The notes under the pieces: generated by a model
The model's database searches: none
Told to the model about the DNA's origin: nothing
Seen by the model: only the letters and a program-made list of their open reading frames with translations
Program-made: the position numbers and the translations under genes
NCBI GenBank assembly: GCA_013322215.1
Contig: JAAMEZ010000056.1
Span: 336,050 to 400,049 of the forward strand
From: Martinezella rhizogenes
GTDB lineage: Bacteria; Pseudomonadota; Alphaproteobacteria; Rhizobiales; Rhizobiaceae
Reading direction: 5' to 3'
Length of the DNA stretch: 64,000 nt
Shown here: piece after piece, positions 25,273-33,319 of the stretch
Numbering within the stretch: position 1 is the stretch's first letter
Layout: each line of letters opens with the position of its first letter

Positions 25273-25971
25273 TCACATCACTCCAAACGTCGCGAAGGCT
25301 TCGACCGTGCTCATGCCGTTGCGGATTGCCTCCGCCACCTTGTTTTCGGTCCGCACCTTTTCCAGGGCAAGCGAGATCGCTTCCTTTTCGACGGCCTTCG
25401 GGATGACGAGAACGCCTTCGCGGTCGCCGTAAAGCAGATCACCGGGTTCGATACGGACGCCTTCGATTTCGATCGGCGTGTTGTAGTCGATGACCTTGCC
25501 GCGAGGCCCCTGATCCTGAGCATAGATCCCGCGGGAAAAGGCCGGGAAGCCAAGCCGCTCGATTTCGCCGGCATCGCGCACATAACCGTCGAGGATGGCA
25601 CCTGCGGCCTGCAGATGGGTGGCTCTCGTCGACATCAGGCCGCCCCACAGCGCGTAGCGAAGCGACGAACCCGTGGCGATATAGACGTCACCAGGCTTCA
25701 GCGAATCGAGCGCTTCGAACATGATGCCGAACGGCTTCTCAGCCAACGGGCCGAAGGAGCCCTTCCCGTCCGAGAAGACATCGGCCTCAAGCACCGGCAT
25801 CGCACGGCCGGCGATTTTCATGTCGTCGCGCAGAGGCTTGATGCCAGCCGGCAGGAACTGCCGACGATGTCCGAGCGTATCAAGGATATCGCCAACGACA
25901 GCGGTAAAGAGCTCGGCTTTCAGCACGCGGAACAAATCGGCGTCGGTTGTGTGGGTTGCTGTGGTATTCAT
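25273..25971 (-). CDS. RraA-like family protein (HMG-aldolase/oxaloacetate decarboxylase fold)
   Basis: 232-residue member of the RraA-like family. The segment DVYIATGSSLRYALWGGLMSTRATHLQAAGAILDG is characteristic, with YVRDAGEIERLGFPAFSRG and GDLLYGDREGVLVIP. Family members cleave 4-hydroxy-4-methyl-2-oxoglutarate or decarboxylate oxaloacetate; others are catabolic enzymes for sugar acids. The Gly-rich and Arg-Asp segments of the metal/pyruvate site are intact. It lies 24 bp after the SDR gene in the locus C operon. Likely a retro-aldol or related step on the dehydrated acid, by inference. Confidence 0.85.
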   Translation of the reverse strand: MNTTATHTTDADLFRVLKAELFTAVVGDILDTLGHRRQFLPAGIKPLRDDMKIAGRAMPVLEADVFSDGKGSFGPLAEKPFGIMFEALDSLKPGDVYIATGSSLRYALWGGLMSTRATHLQAAGAILDGYVRDAGEIERLGFPAFSRGIYAQDQGPRGKVIDYNTPIEIEGVRIEPGDLLYGDREGVLVIPKAVEKEAISLALEKVRTENKVAEAIRNGMSTVEAFATFGVM

Positions 25972-25995
25972 TGGGAGCCTCCGCTGGTGGCAATT

Positions 25996-26799
25996 CTAAA
26001 AGCCGATGACGGCTCCGCCGTCGACGATGATGGTCTGGCCGGTGATATAGCCGGCGGCCGGCGATGCGAGGAAAGCGCATGTCCAGCCGATCTCTTCGGC
26101 CGAGCCGAGACGGTTCATCTGGATTCGGCCCATGATTTTCGCGCGGCGGGCCGGATCGTTGGCCGTGGCCTTCTGAAACAGGTCCGTATCGATCCAGCCG
26201 GGCGCCACCGCATTGACACGGATTCCTCGGCCGGCAAACTCGGCCGAAAGCCCGCGCACAGCCCCCGTCAGCGCCGTCTTGGCCGTCGTATAGCCCATCA
26301 CCAATGGCTGGCCGATGAAGGATGTCATGGATGCGGTGAAGAGCACGCAGCCGCTTCCTCTCGCGATCTGACCAGGCAGAAATTGCCGGGTCAGTTCCAG
26401 CGCGCCGCGAACATGGACGTCCATGACCTCGTCGAAGTCGGCAATATCGGATTCCTCGAACGGCTTCTTCACCGTGTTCCCGGCATTGTTGACGACGATA
26501 TCGACCTGGCCGTGCGCCTCCTCCACTCCGGCGGCGAAAGCCTTGATCGAAGCAAGATCACGAAGGTCGAGCTGTGCTGCCTTTGCCAGGGGGCCGATCG
26601 ATGCCGCCGCTTCCTCGAGGAGATCCAACCTGCGGCCAGCCAGCACCACCTCTGCGCCGGAGGCTGCGAGACAACGCGCGATCGCAAGGCCCAGTCCACT
26701 ACCGCCGCCGGTCACCAGCGCGCGCTGGCCGTCCAGTCGGAATGCGCCATGCCAATCGGGAAGCGCGGTTGGAGATTTCATGCGTGCTTGCGTATTCAT
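25996..26799 (-). CDS. Short-chain dehydrogenase/reductase
   Basis: 267-residue classical SDR. Cofactor loop ALVTGGGSGLGLAIA (TGxxxGxG), NNAGNTVKK, and catalytic Ser and YxxxK in TASMTSFIGQPLVMGYTTAKTAL, ending in YITGQTIIVDGG. It resembles gluconate 5-dehydrogenase-type SDRs that oxidise or reduce sugar acids. The start at 26799 overlaps the alcohol dehydrogenase stop by four bases (ATGA). An internal ATG (MKSPTALP) is an alternative. Paired with the zinc dehydrogenase upstream, it could handle epimerisation of a sugar acid via a keto intermediate. Confidence 0.88.
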   Translation of the reverse strand: MNTQARMKSPTALPDWHGAFRLDGQRALVTGGGSGLGLAIARCLAASGAEVVLAGRRLDLLEEAAASIGPLAKAAQLDLRDLASIKAFAAGVEEAHGQVDIVVNNAGNTVKKPFEESDIADFDEVMDVHVRGALELTRQFLPGQIARGSGCVLFTASMTSFIGQPLVMGYTTAKTALTGAVRGLSAEFAGRGIRVNAVAPGWIDTDLFQKATANDPARRAKIMGRIQMNRLGSAEEIGWTCAFLASPAAGYITGQTIIVDGGAVIGF

Positions 26800-27809
26800 C
26801 TTTCGACAATCACCTTCAAAACGTCGCGGTTCTTGTCCCAAAAGGGCAATGCGCCTTCAGCCTCGGCGAAGGGTATGACCTTGGAAATAAGCGAGGCGGC
26901 ACGATCGCCGATCGTCTCAAGATAAGCGATCACCGCATCGAAATCGGATTTGGTCGCGTTGCGAGAGCCCATGATGTCCAGCTCCTTGAGATTGAACATT
27001 TGCGTCTGATAGGTAACGGGAGCCTTGGCATAGCCGACATAGACGACGCGCCCGCAAAAACCGGCAAGATCGATCGCCTGGCGAAAAGTTTCCGGAAGAC
27101 CGACCGCCTCGAAGGCCACATCGACGCCCTGATCGCTCGTCAGCTCCACGATGCGCGCTCCGACATCCTCCGCACCGGCATTGATTGTATGGCGAGCTCC
27201 AAACTGTTTTGCCAGCGCGGTCTTTTCCGGGCTGAGATCGACGGCGATCACTTCGGCTCCGCGAGCAACGGCTCCGATCACCACGCCCATGCCGATCATG
27301 CCGCAGCCCAGCACGACGATGCGATCGCTCGACGACACGCGGCCGCGCGCCACTGCATGGAAGCCTACCGACAGCGGCTCGACCAAAGCAAGAAAGCGCG
27401 GATCGAGCGTGTCATTCAGGATGAGCTTCTCCGCGGGAAGAACGATCTCTTCGGCAAGCCCGCCATCCTGCTGGACACCAAGCGTCCGATTGTATCGGCA
27501 GGCATTCACGCGCCCCTTCCGGCAGGAGGAGCAGGAGCCACAATTGGTATAGGGAAGAACGATGACGCGCCGCCCCGGTTGATAGGCGGACGATACACTC
27601 GCCCCTGTCTCGATGATTTCACCGCCGATTTCGTGGCCGGGAATGCGCGGCAATTCCACGAGCGGGTTGAGACCTCGAAACGTGTTGAGATCACTCCCGC
27701 AGATGCCGACATGACGGACGGTAATGCGGACATCGCCTTCCCCGAGCTGCGGGCGAGCGACATCGGTGAAACGGCTGACGCCTTCACTTTCGATCAACAG
27801 GGCTTTCAC
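26796..27809 (-). CDS. Zinc-dependent alcohol dehydrogenase (MDR family)
   Basis: 337-residue medium-chain dehydrogenase. Catalytic zinc ligands Cys in HVGICGSDL, His-Glu in GHEIGGEI, and structural zinc cysteines in CGSCSSCRKGRVNAC (four cysteines); NAD-binding loop VLGCGMIGMGVV. It resembles L-idonate 5-dehydrogenase and polyol or threonine dehydrogenases. Part of locus C after the ABC importer genes, separated from the binding-protein gene by a strong hairpin. Together with the SDR, it points to oxidation of a sugar acid or polyol. Start at 27809 has AAAGG upstream. Confidence 0.88.
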   Translation of the reverse strand: MKALLIESEGVSRFTDVARPQLGEGDVRITVRHVGICGSDLNTFRGLNPLVELPRIPGHEIGGEIIETGASVSSAYQPGRRVIVLPYTNCGSCSSCRKGRVNACRYNRTLGVQQDGGLAEEIVLPAEKLILNDTLDPRFLALVEPLSVGFHAVARGRVSSSDRIVVLGCGMIGMGVVIGAVARGAEVIAVDLSPEKTALAKQFGARHTINAGAEDVGARIVELTSDQGVDVAFEAVGLPETFRQAIDLAGFCGRVVYVGYAKAPVTYQTQMFNLKELDIMGSRNATKSDFDAVIAYLETIGDRAASLISKVIPFAEAEGALPFWDKNRDVLKVIVER

Positions 27810-27836
27810 GTGACGATACCTTTTCCGGATTGGGGG

Positions 27837-27866
27837 AGCGAACCGGACGCCGATGCCCGGTTCGCT
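27837..27866 (-). terminator. Intra-operon hairpin after the binding-protein gene
   Basis: AGCGAACCGG (27837-27846) / CCGGTTCGCT (27857-27866), a perfect 10-bp stem with a 10-base loop in the 66-bp gap between the binding-protein and alcohol dehydrogenase genes. Such stems often stabilise the upstream mRNA or partly terminate, raising the binding protein over the enzymes. No T tract follows. Confidence 0.6.
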
Positions 27867-27875
27867 GGAAGCAGA

Positions 27876-28667
27876 TCAGTTCAGGGTGGCGATGTCGGCC
27901 GGCAGGTCGACGCCGTTATATTTCTTGTAGATCTCGTTGAGTTTGCCGTTTGCGAGATTCTCGTCGACGAACTTGTCGAGCCGCTGTTTCAAGGTCGTCT
28001 CGCCCTTGCGGATGCCAATGGCATAAGGGAATACCTTGAGCACCATCTTCACCTCGAACTTCGACGCGGGGTTGCGCTCGTTGGCTGCCTTCATGATTTG
28101 CGGCGACGTCGCCATGACATCGACCTGACCGCTGACAAGCGCCGTGACCAGGGTCGCGTCGTCATCGTAGCGTACGATTTCCGAGCCATCATTGACCTTG
28201 GTGACTTCCTTGTCGTTGACGCTGCCGCGCGTGGTGCCGATGCGCTTGCCCTTCAGGTCGGCCATGGTCTTAACGCTCTGGCCGGAAGGCGCCGCGATGA
28301 CCGATTGGATCACACCATAGGGCTTGGAATAGTCGATGACCCTCTTGCGCTCGTCCGTCACGCTGAGCGACGCGATCACCATGTCCGCCTTGCCCGTCTG
28401 CAGATAGGGGATGCGGTTCGGGCTGGTGACCTGGACGACGTCCAGCGGCTGACCGAGCTGCTCGGCAAGAAGCTTGGCAACCTCCACGTCGGAGCCATAG
28501 GGCTGCATGTTCGCATCGATCATGCCGAATGGTGGCGAGCCGAGATCAAGGGCGATGAGCACCTTTTTCCGAGCCTGGATATCGGCCAGGGCATCTGCCT
28601 GCGCATGGCTGGCGAAAGTACCCAGGATCGCAACTGCAGTGGCTACTAGAATATGACGACGCTTCAT
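27876..28667 (-). CDS. ABC importer substrate-binding protein, polar amino acid type (family 3)
   Basis: 263-residue periplasmic binding protein. Signal peptide residues 1-24 (MKRRHILVATAVAILGTFASHAQA shape), then KVLIALDLGSPPFGMIDANMQPYGSDVEVAKLLAEQL, the classic family 3 signature, and RKRVIDYSKPYG. These usually bind amino acids or opines, but here the operon continues into sugar-acid enzymes. The binding site could be adapted for another charged metabolite. The gene is 47 bp downstream of the ATPase gene. Confidence 0.9.
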   Translation of the reverse strand: MKRRHILVATAVAILGTFASHAQADALADIQARKKVLIALDLGSPPFGMIDANMQPYGSDVEVAKLLAEQLGQPLDVVQVTSPNRIPYLQTGKADMVIASLSVTDERKRVIDYSKPYGVIQSVIAAPSGQSVKTMADLKGKRIGTTRGSVNDKEVTKVNDGSEIVRYDDDATLVTALVSGQVDVMATSPQIMKAANERNPASKFEVKMVLKVFPYAIGIRKGETTLKQRLDKFVDENLANGKLNEIYKKYNGVDLPADIATLN

Positions 28668-28714
28668 GGTTCTCCTCCGGTTTATTTTTGATTGCGTTTA
28701 GCGGCTCGTTGTTC

Positions 28715-29443
28715 TCAAAGCCCGTTGCCGACGAAACTGCGCAGTTCCTCGGTCTGAGGGGCATCGAGCAAGGCCGCCGGGCCATGCTCCCAAACCCTGC
28801 CGAGATGCATGTAAAGGACATTGCTTGCCACCTTCCGGGCAAACGCCATTTCATGGGTGACGAGGATCATCGTCATGCCGCCGCGCGCAAGATTTTCGAT
28901 GACCTTCAGCACTTCGCCGGTCAGTTGCGGATCAAGCGCAGACGTCACCTCATCGAACAGCATGACCTGCGGCTGCATGGCCAACGACCGGGCGATTGCA
29001 GCTCGCTGCTGCTGGCCGCCAGACAGCTGTTCGGGGTAGAAAGAGGCTTTCTCCGCAAGCCCTACCCGGCCGAGACAATCGAGCGATATATCCCGGGCTT
29101 CGGCCTTGCTCAGCTTCTTGACGCAGGTCAGCGCCAGTGAAGCATTTTCCAAGACGGTCAGATGCGGGAAAAGGTTGTAGCTCTGGAAGACAATGCCAAC
29201 GTCGCGACGAAGCGCGCGTTTGTCGAGGTCCGACGAGTGGATCTTGTGCCCGCAAACGTCGATCTCACCGCCCTGAATGGTCTCCAGCGCATCGATGCAT
29301 CGCAAAGCCGTCGACTTGCCCGAACCGGACTGGCCTATGATGGCAACCACTTCGCCGGGTTCGACCGAAAAGGAGACACCGTTCAGGACCTGCAGCGCGC
29401 CAAAACTCTTGCGGACATCGGATAATCTAACGATTGGAGACAT
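28715..29443 (-). CDS. ABC importer ATP-binding protein, polar amino acid type
   Basis: 242-residue ATPase. Walker A IGQSGSGKST, Q-loop VFQSYNLFPHLTVLEN, signature LSGGQQQRAAIARSLA, Walker B VMLFDEVTSALD, and switch His in LVTHEMAFA, as in HisP/GlnQ. It overlaps the downstream end of the permease gene by 17 bp, so translation is coupled. Energises uptake with the two adjacent permeases and the binding protein. Confidence 0.92.
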   Translation of the reverse strand: MSPIVRLSDVRKSFGALQVLNGVSFSVEPGEVVAIIGQSGSGKSTALRCIDALETIQGGEIDVCGHKIHSSDLDKRALRRDVGIVFQSYNLFPHLTVLENASLALTCVKKLSKAEARDISLDCLGRVGLAEKASFYPEQLSGGQQQRAAIARSLAMQPQVMLFDEVTSALDPQLTGEVLKVIENLARGGMTMILVTHEMAFARKVASNVLYMHLGRVWEHGPAALLDAPQTEELRSFVGNGL

Positions 29444-30080
29444 TCAGTTTCCTTTCCAGCTTCCGGCTGGCGAGCGTGAGCGGGAAGCAGATGGCGAAAT
29501 AGATTGCAGCGACCACCATGAAGATGCTGAAGGGCTGGAAGGTGGAATTGTTGATCAGCTTGCCGGCCTGCGCGAGCTCGACGAAACCGATCGCCGATGC
29601 GAGCGATGTGTTCTTTATCACCTGAACGAGGAAGCCGACCGTGGGTGGCGTCGCGATGCGCAGTGACTGGGGAAGAATGACCCGTGTCATGCGCTGCCAG
29701 CGCGAGAGACCAAGACATTCCGCGGCCTCCCATTGTGTCTTGGCAATCGACCGGATCGAGCCGCGCCAGATCTCGGCAAGAAAAGCCGAAGTGTAGAGCG
29801 TGATGGCGACACCCGCCGCAAGCAAGGCTGGAAGATTGTTGAATCCGGCAATACTGAGGCCGAAATAGACGATGAAGAGCAATACCAGCAGAGGCGTTCC
29901 CTGGATCAGTTGCACGTAGATCGTCGCAGTCCAGCGAATGATGCGGCTCGGCGAAATCCGTGCCAGAGCCACAACGAAGCCGACCAAACCGCCGCCGATG
30001 AAACCAAGCGCCGACAATACGAGCGTCCAGACGGCCGCCTCGAGCAGGAAGATGAACTGTGTCAGGCCGAAAGTGGGCAT
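29427..30080 (-). CDS. ABC importer permease, polar amino acid type (second)
   Basis: 217-residue HisM/HisQ-type permease with four to five membrane helices. Contains RGSIRSIAKTQWEAAECLGLSRWQRMTRVILPQ, the EAA coupling loop, and LIQGTPLLVLLFIVYFGL near the middle. The start at 30080 (MPTFGLTQF) follows GGAGGACGCC; a longer in-frame start at 30107 overlaps the previous gene. Works as a heterodimer with the 30091-30774 product. Confidence 0.9.
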   Translation of the reverse strand: MPTFGLTQFIFLLEAAVWTLVLSALGFIGGGLVGFVVALARISPSRIIRWTATIYVQLIQGTPLLVLLFIVYFGLSIAGFNNLPALLAAGVAITLYTSAFLAEIWRGSIRSIAKTQWEAAECLGLSRWQRMTRVILPQSLRIATPPTVGFLVQVIKNTSLASAIGFVELAQAGKLINNSTFQPFSIFMVVAAIYFAICFPLTLASRKLERKLNVSNR

Positions 30081-30090
30081 GGCGTCCTCC

Positions 30091-30774
30091 TCACAAGGCA
30101 GTGCCAAGCTTGCGCTGGCGCTTGAAAACCACGAATCCTACTCCAAGAAGCGCCCCTCGCATGAGAAAGGACAGCGCCAGATAGAGGGCACCGACGACAA
30201 TGTAGGTCTCGAAGGACAGGAAGGTGTCGGACTGAATGCGGTTGGCGACCGCCGTCAACTCCTCTGCTGAAATCTGCGACGTGATGGACGATGCGAGCAT
30301 GAGCAACACGAACTGGCTGACGAGCGCTGGATAGACGCGTTCAACCGCCGGCTGGAGAATGACATGCCAGTAGGTTTGCGCAGGCGAGAGCCCGAGACAT
30401 TCGGCCGCCTCGATCTGCGCCTTCGGAACGGCCTCGATGCCGGCACGCATGATCTCGCAGACATAGGCGCCGATGTTGACGACGAGCGCGACGATCGCGG
30501 CGACATTGGCCGGGATGCGCAAGCCAAGCGTGGCGATGCCGAAATAGATGATGAACAGCTGCACCAGCAGCGGCGTGTTGCGAATGACGTCGACATAGGT
30601 GCCGACGACCGCTTTCAGGGTCGCCGAGCCACCGGTCCGCGCGATCGCGCAGAGCGTGCCCAGCACGAAACCTGCAATGGTCGCCGCCACCGAAAGCTGG
30701 ATCGTCAGCCAGACGCCTCTAGCAAACTGATCCCAATAGGGAAGCAGGCCCTCGAAATCAAAAGTGTAGCTCAT
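30091..30774 (-). CDS. ABC importer permease, polar amino acid type (first)
   Basis: 227-residue permease, first gene of the locus C operon. Segments DVIRNTPLLVQLFIIYFGI and RAGIEAVPKAQIEAAECLGLSPAQTYWHVILQ are the typical HisM/HisQ motifs. The start at 30774 (MSYTFDFEGL) is favoured by family length. The 154-bp region upstream separates it from the divergent GntR gene and contains an imperfect palindrome near 30900, a probable operator. Confidence 0.9.
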   Translation of the reverse strand: MSYTFDFEGLLPYWDQFARGVWLTIQLSVAATIAGFVLGTLCAIARTGGSATLKAVVGTYVDVIRNTPLLVQLFIIYFGIATLGLRIPANVAAIVALVVNIGAYVCEIMRAGIEAVPKAQIEAAECLGLSPAQTYWHVILQPAVERVYPALVSQFVLLMLASSITSQISAEELTAVANRIQSDTFLSFETYIVVGALYLALSFLMRGALLGVGFVVFKRQRKLGTAL

Positions 30775-30888
30775 GCGACGCCATCTTCCTGGCAGCGCCA
30801 ATGAGCAACGAGATGTGCTGGTCTCATTCCCGAGCTATCCTCCCTAGCTTGGGGCGGAATCTACACGGTTGAGGCAATCGATTTAAAG

Positions 30889-30912
30889 TGGTATTTTATG
30901 TTTAAAAAACCA
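30889..30912. promoter_or_regulatory. Candidate operator of the tandem-HTH GntR regulator
   Basis: Inverted repeat TGGTATTTTA (30889-30898) / TAAAAAACCA (30903-30912) with the spacer TGTT, one mismatch in ten. It lies 16 bp upstream of the GntR start codon and in the divergent region with the locus C operon. Likely bound by the neighbouring regulator; the AT-rich arms weaken the case. Confidence 0.45.
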
Positions 30913-30928
30913 ACGAGACCAGGTCGCA

Positions 30929-31813
30929 ATGCGTTCCGAAAACCTCTTCAAGCGCCAGTTCAACGAATTCCTGCGGCACGTGCAGTCGGTCGGCCATGGA
31001 CACGCTCTCGGCTCGGAACGCGAGATCGGTCGAATCCTTGGCACCAGCAGGACGACGGTTCGCAAGTGCCTCACGGCCGCGACGGAGAGCGGGCTTCTTT
31101 CCACGGATAGGATCGTCCTGCGCCCGGCCGAACCATCCGAGCTCTACACTGAAGCCGAGACCATTCCACCGACATTGATAGTCGAACGCGCCTTCCTGAC
31201 ATGGATACTCCAATCCGACAGCGGGCCGGGTCAGGCGATCAATGCGCTTCAGCTCGCGCGGCAATTCGGCGTGTCGACGACGACGATCCGCGAGTTTCTG
31301 CAGAGCTTCCGGCATTTTGGCCTGATGGAGCGCGAAGCCGGCGGCAAATGGGTCTTCCGCGGCATGACGCTGGAATTCGCCAACGAGCTTTCCGATATCC
31401 GCGAAATTTTCGAAATGCGATCTGTCATGCGCTTTGCGGAACTCGATGACGGCGACCCGAGCTGGAACCAGCTGCGGAAGCTGCGGAGCGAGCATCTTGA
31501 GCTGCTGCAGACGATCGAGACCGACTATCACCGGTTTTCACTTCTGGACGAGCAGCTGCATCGCTTGATCAACAGCGCTTCCAGCAATCGCTTCGTCACC
31601 GAATTCTACCACGTCATCTCGCTGATTTTCTTCTACCACTATCAATGGAACAAGAAAGACGAGCGCATTCGCAACGAAGCGGCTGTCTATCAGCATCTGG
31701 CTTATATCGATGCGATCCTCTCAAGGGACCAAAGGAAAATTAGCCAGACCTGCACGGCACATTTGAGCGAAGCGCGCCGGACATTGCTTGCCAGCATCAC
31801 CCGGGGAACTTGA
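30929..31813 (+). CDS. GntR/FCD-type regulator with two N-terminal winged-helix segments
   Basis: 294-residue protein. The first helix-turn-helix-like segment is at residues about 22-62 (ALGSEREIGRILGTSRTTVRKCL, GntR-like). A second occupies about 81-145 (NALQLARQFGVSTTTIREFLQSFRHFGLMERE, then GGKWVFRG). From about residue 150 comes an FCD-like helical domain with Asp and His candidates for metal or ligand binding (SLLDEQLHRLI; VYQHLAYIDAI; CTAHLSEAR). A usual FadR-type regulator has one such domain and about 230 residues, so this is extended. It is divergent from the locus C operon, its probable target. Effector unknown. Confidence 0.83.
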   Translation: MRSENLFKRQFNEFLRHVQSVGHGHALGSEREIGRILGTSRTTVRKCLTAATESGLLSTDRIVLRPAEPSELYTEAETIPPTLIVERAFLTWILQSDSGPGQAINALQLARQFGVSTTTIREFLQSFRHFGLMEREAGGKWVFRGMTLEFANELSDIREIFEMRSVMRFAELDDGDPSWNQLRKLRSEHLELLQTIETDYHRFSLLDEQLHRLINSASSNRFVTEFYHVISLIFFYHYQWNKKDERIRNEAAVYQHLAYIDAILSRDQRKISQTCTAHLSEARRTLLASITRGT

Positions 31814-31994
31814 AAAAGTCCGCTCGAATAGCTGCCGGCTGACGATCTCCGGTAACCATCGGCAAGACGACCGAAACCCGGTCTGCGATATTCGATACCA
31901 CGGCGAAAGCAATGGAAAGGAGCGGGCGTTGGATCCCGGATCTATGCCTTTGCAGCTCGGAGAAAAAACGCCAACCACCACATGCAGTGACCTG

Positions 31995-32519
31995 TTACTG
32001 AAGGGTCAAGCCTGATCCGATGTCAGTTCTTGCGCCGTAAGGATCGACAATGGAGAGCGCCCGGCTGAGAGCTTCGGCAAACCCATTGAGTGAAATGACG
32101 TAGCTCATGTCACGACCTGTATCGGTCGCAGCCAGCATCACGCGGAGGCTGCGCCGCCGCCGCAGGCTGGCAACCATGGCTGCATCGAGCTTCAGCTCGA
32201 CCGGGCAGCCGCGCGAAGAGGCGGCACCGAACGGCTGAGCCAGACCCAAAGCAGCTTCGTCACCCCGCGACGACCGACCACTCCGCAGATGCAGCCCCAG
32301 CGGCAAGGCCAGCACGCCCCTCAAGCTCCCACCCTCGGGAGTGAGCTCGATCGAAAGTACTGGCGTGTTCGTCTGCAGATCATACAGCGTGTAGGAAATC
32401 GCATAATGCGGCCGCGTATGATCGGCAGCTCCTTGATAGACGATGGTTAGTGTCCAGTCGCCGTAGCGCTCTTGCAATGTGCCTACACCGGCGGCGGCAA
32501 CGGTAGTCCGGCTAGCCAT
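31995..32519 (-). CDS. IalB-like (invasion-associated locus B) domain protein without signal peptide
   Basis: 174-residue protein that I do not recognise as a named gene, but its pattern fits the IalB family: YGDWTLTIVYQ at the start, then RGVLALPLGLHLRSG, then a cysteine-containing GCPVELKLDAAMVASLRRRRSLRV, and at the end VISLNGFAEALSRAL, which mirrors the family's C-terminal SLkGF..A motif. Usual members are exported with two conserved cysteine pairs; here there is no obvious signal peptide and only one cysteine (Gly-Cys-Pro). Start ATG at 32519 has GGAGG 6 bases upstream; a GTG at 32522 is an alternative. Isolated gene beside a long gene-free stretch. Confidence 0.62.
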   Translation of the reverse strand: MASRTTVAAAGVGTLQERYGDWTLTIVYQGAADHTRPHYAISYTLYDLQTNTPVLSIELTPEGGSLRGVLALPLGLHLRSGRSSRGDEAALGLAQPFGAASSRGCPVELKLDAAMVASLRRRRSLRVMLAATDTGRDMSYVISLNGFAEALSRALSIVDPYGARTDIGSGLTLQ

Positions 32520-33319
32520 CACAATCCTCCACTCGGTCGATTTGCCAATATGAGCAAGCGCCCATCGGCACGCCTTATAAGCTCGAATAACGCCATCCCA
32601 TTCATATTTGCTCCCCGCAACATTATGCGCCCCATCTCGCTCTCCCCGCCTTCAAGAATCCGAATTATTCCGAACCAATAACGTTAATTTCACGCCGGCG
32701 CACCATCGAATCGATGTAGTTTAAAGAATTATTCTTTCATCATATTCAATTAATATGACTTCTTTCGACGGAAACAAAGCTGCATTTTCAGGCTATACAT
32801 AAAATTTATGACCACTAAACATACGTGTTATTTTTCATTAGCAATAGTTACTTCAACTTCACCTATATTGAAAACGGCAATTATAGACCAATAAGTGTGC
32901 ATAATATTGCAAAAAGTCGCACACGAATGGAGCGGGCAGCGCACAAATCCGGACGATCAGATAGGCAGACGATGCAATTTCGCACCGGAAACCGCATAGG
33001 GCGCGTCTCGCCAGCGGTCATTTGAATGACGGCTCCCAGAAAGGCAGCATCGACAATGCTCTCTCGCCGCCCTCGTGACGGCAAGATCAGCGACAACGGT
33101 TTTTCCGGCGAAATGCTGCCCGCCAATCCTCCCGACGGCAACATCGGTAGTCCCAGCTCAAATCCATTCTGGCAGATAGTATGGACCCGATGGCGAGCAG
33201 GTTGACGGCGTGATGCTTCTCAAGGGTAAGACGCCGACAGCAATGGGGTCAGCACCGGCCATTTTCACCGTCGACAAGAGGATGTAAAGAATGCGCCCAA
33301 CCGCCTTACGACCAGGCCT
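32520..33319. other. 800-bp gene-free interval, AT-rich in its middle
   Basis: No convincing gene. Bases about 32640-32940 are markedly AT-rich against the surrounding G+C-rich DNA. A near-copy of the locus A operator (AATAACGTTAAT, 32677-32688) occurs here, without a nearby target. Bases 33057-33214 hold a short open frame without known similarity, and 33180-33290 read partly open in another frame, which could be remnants of a decayed gene. The Dpp-type ATPase gene ends at 33320 on the minus strand. Confidence 0.5.

Noticed and set aside
25159..28649. Two very long plus-strand frames (588 and 691 codons) across locus C
   Set aside because: Antisense to RraA-like, SDR, dehydrogenase and binding-protein genes with intact motifs.
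32825..33025. 66-codon plus-strand frame in the AT-rich interval
   Set aside because: Asn/Ile/Tyr-rich chance frame in AT-rich DNA; no ribosome site.
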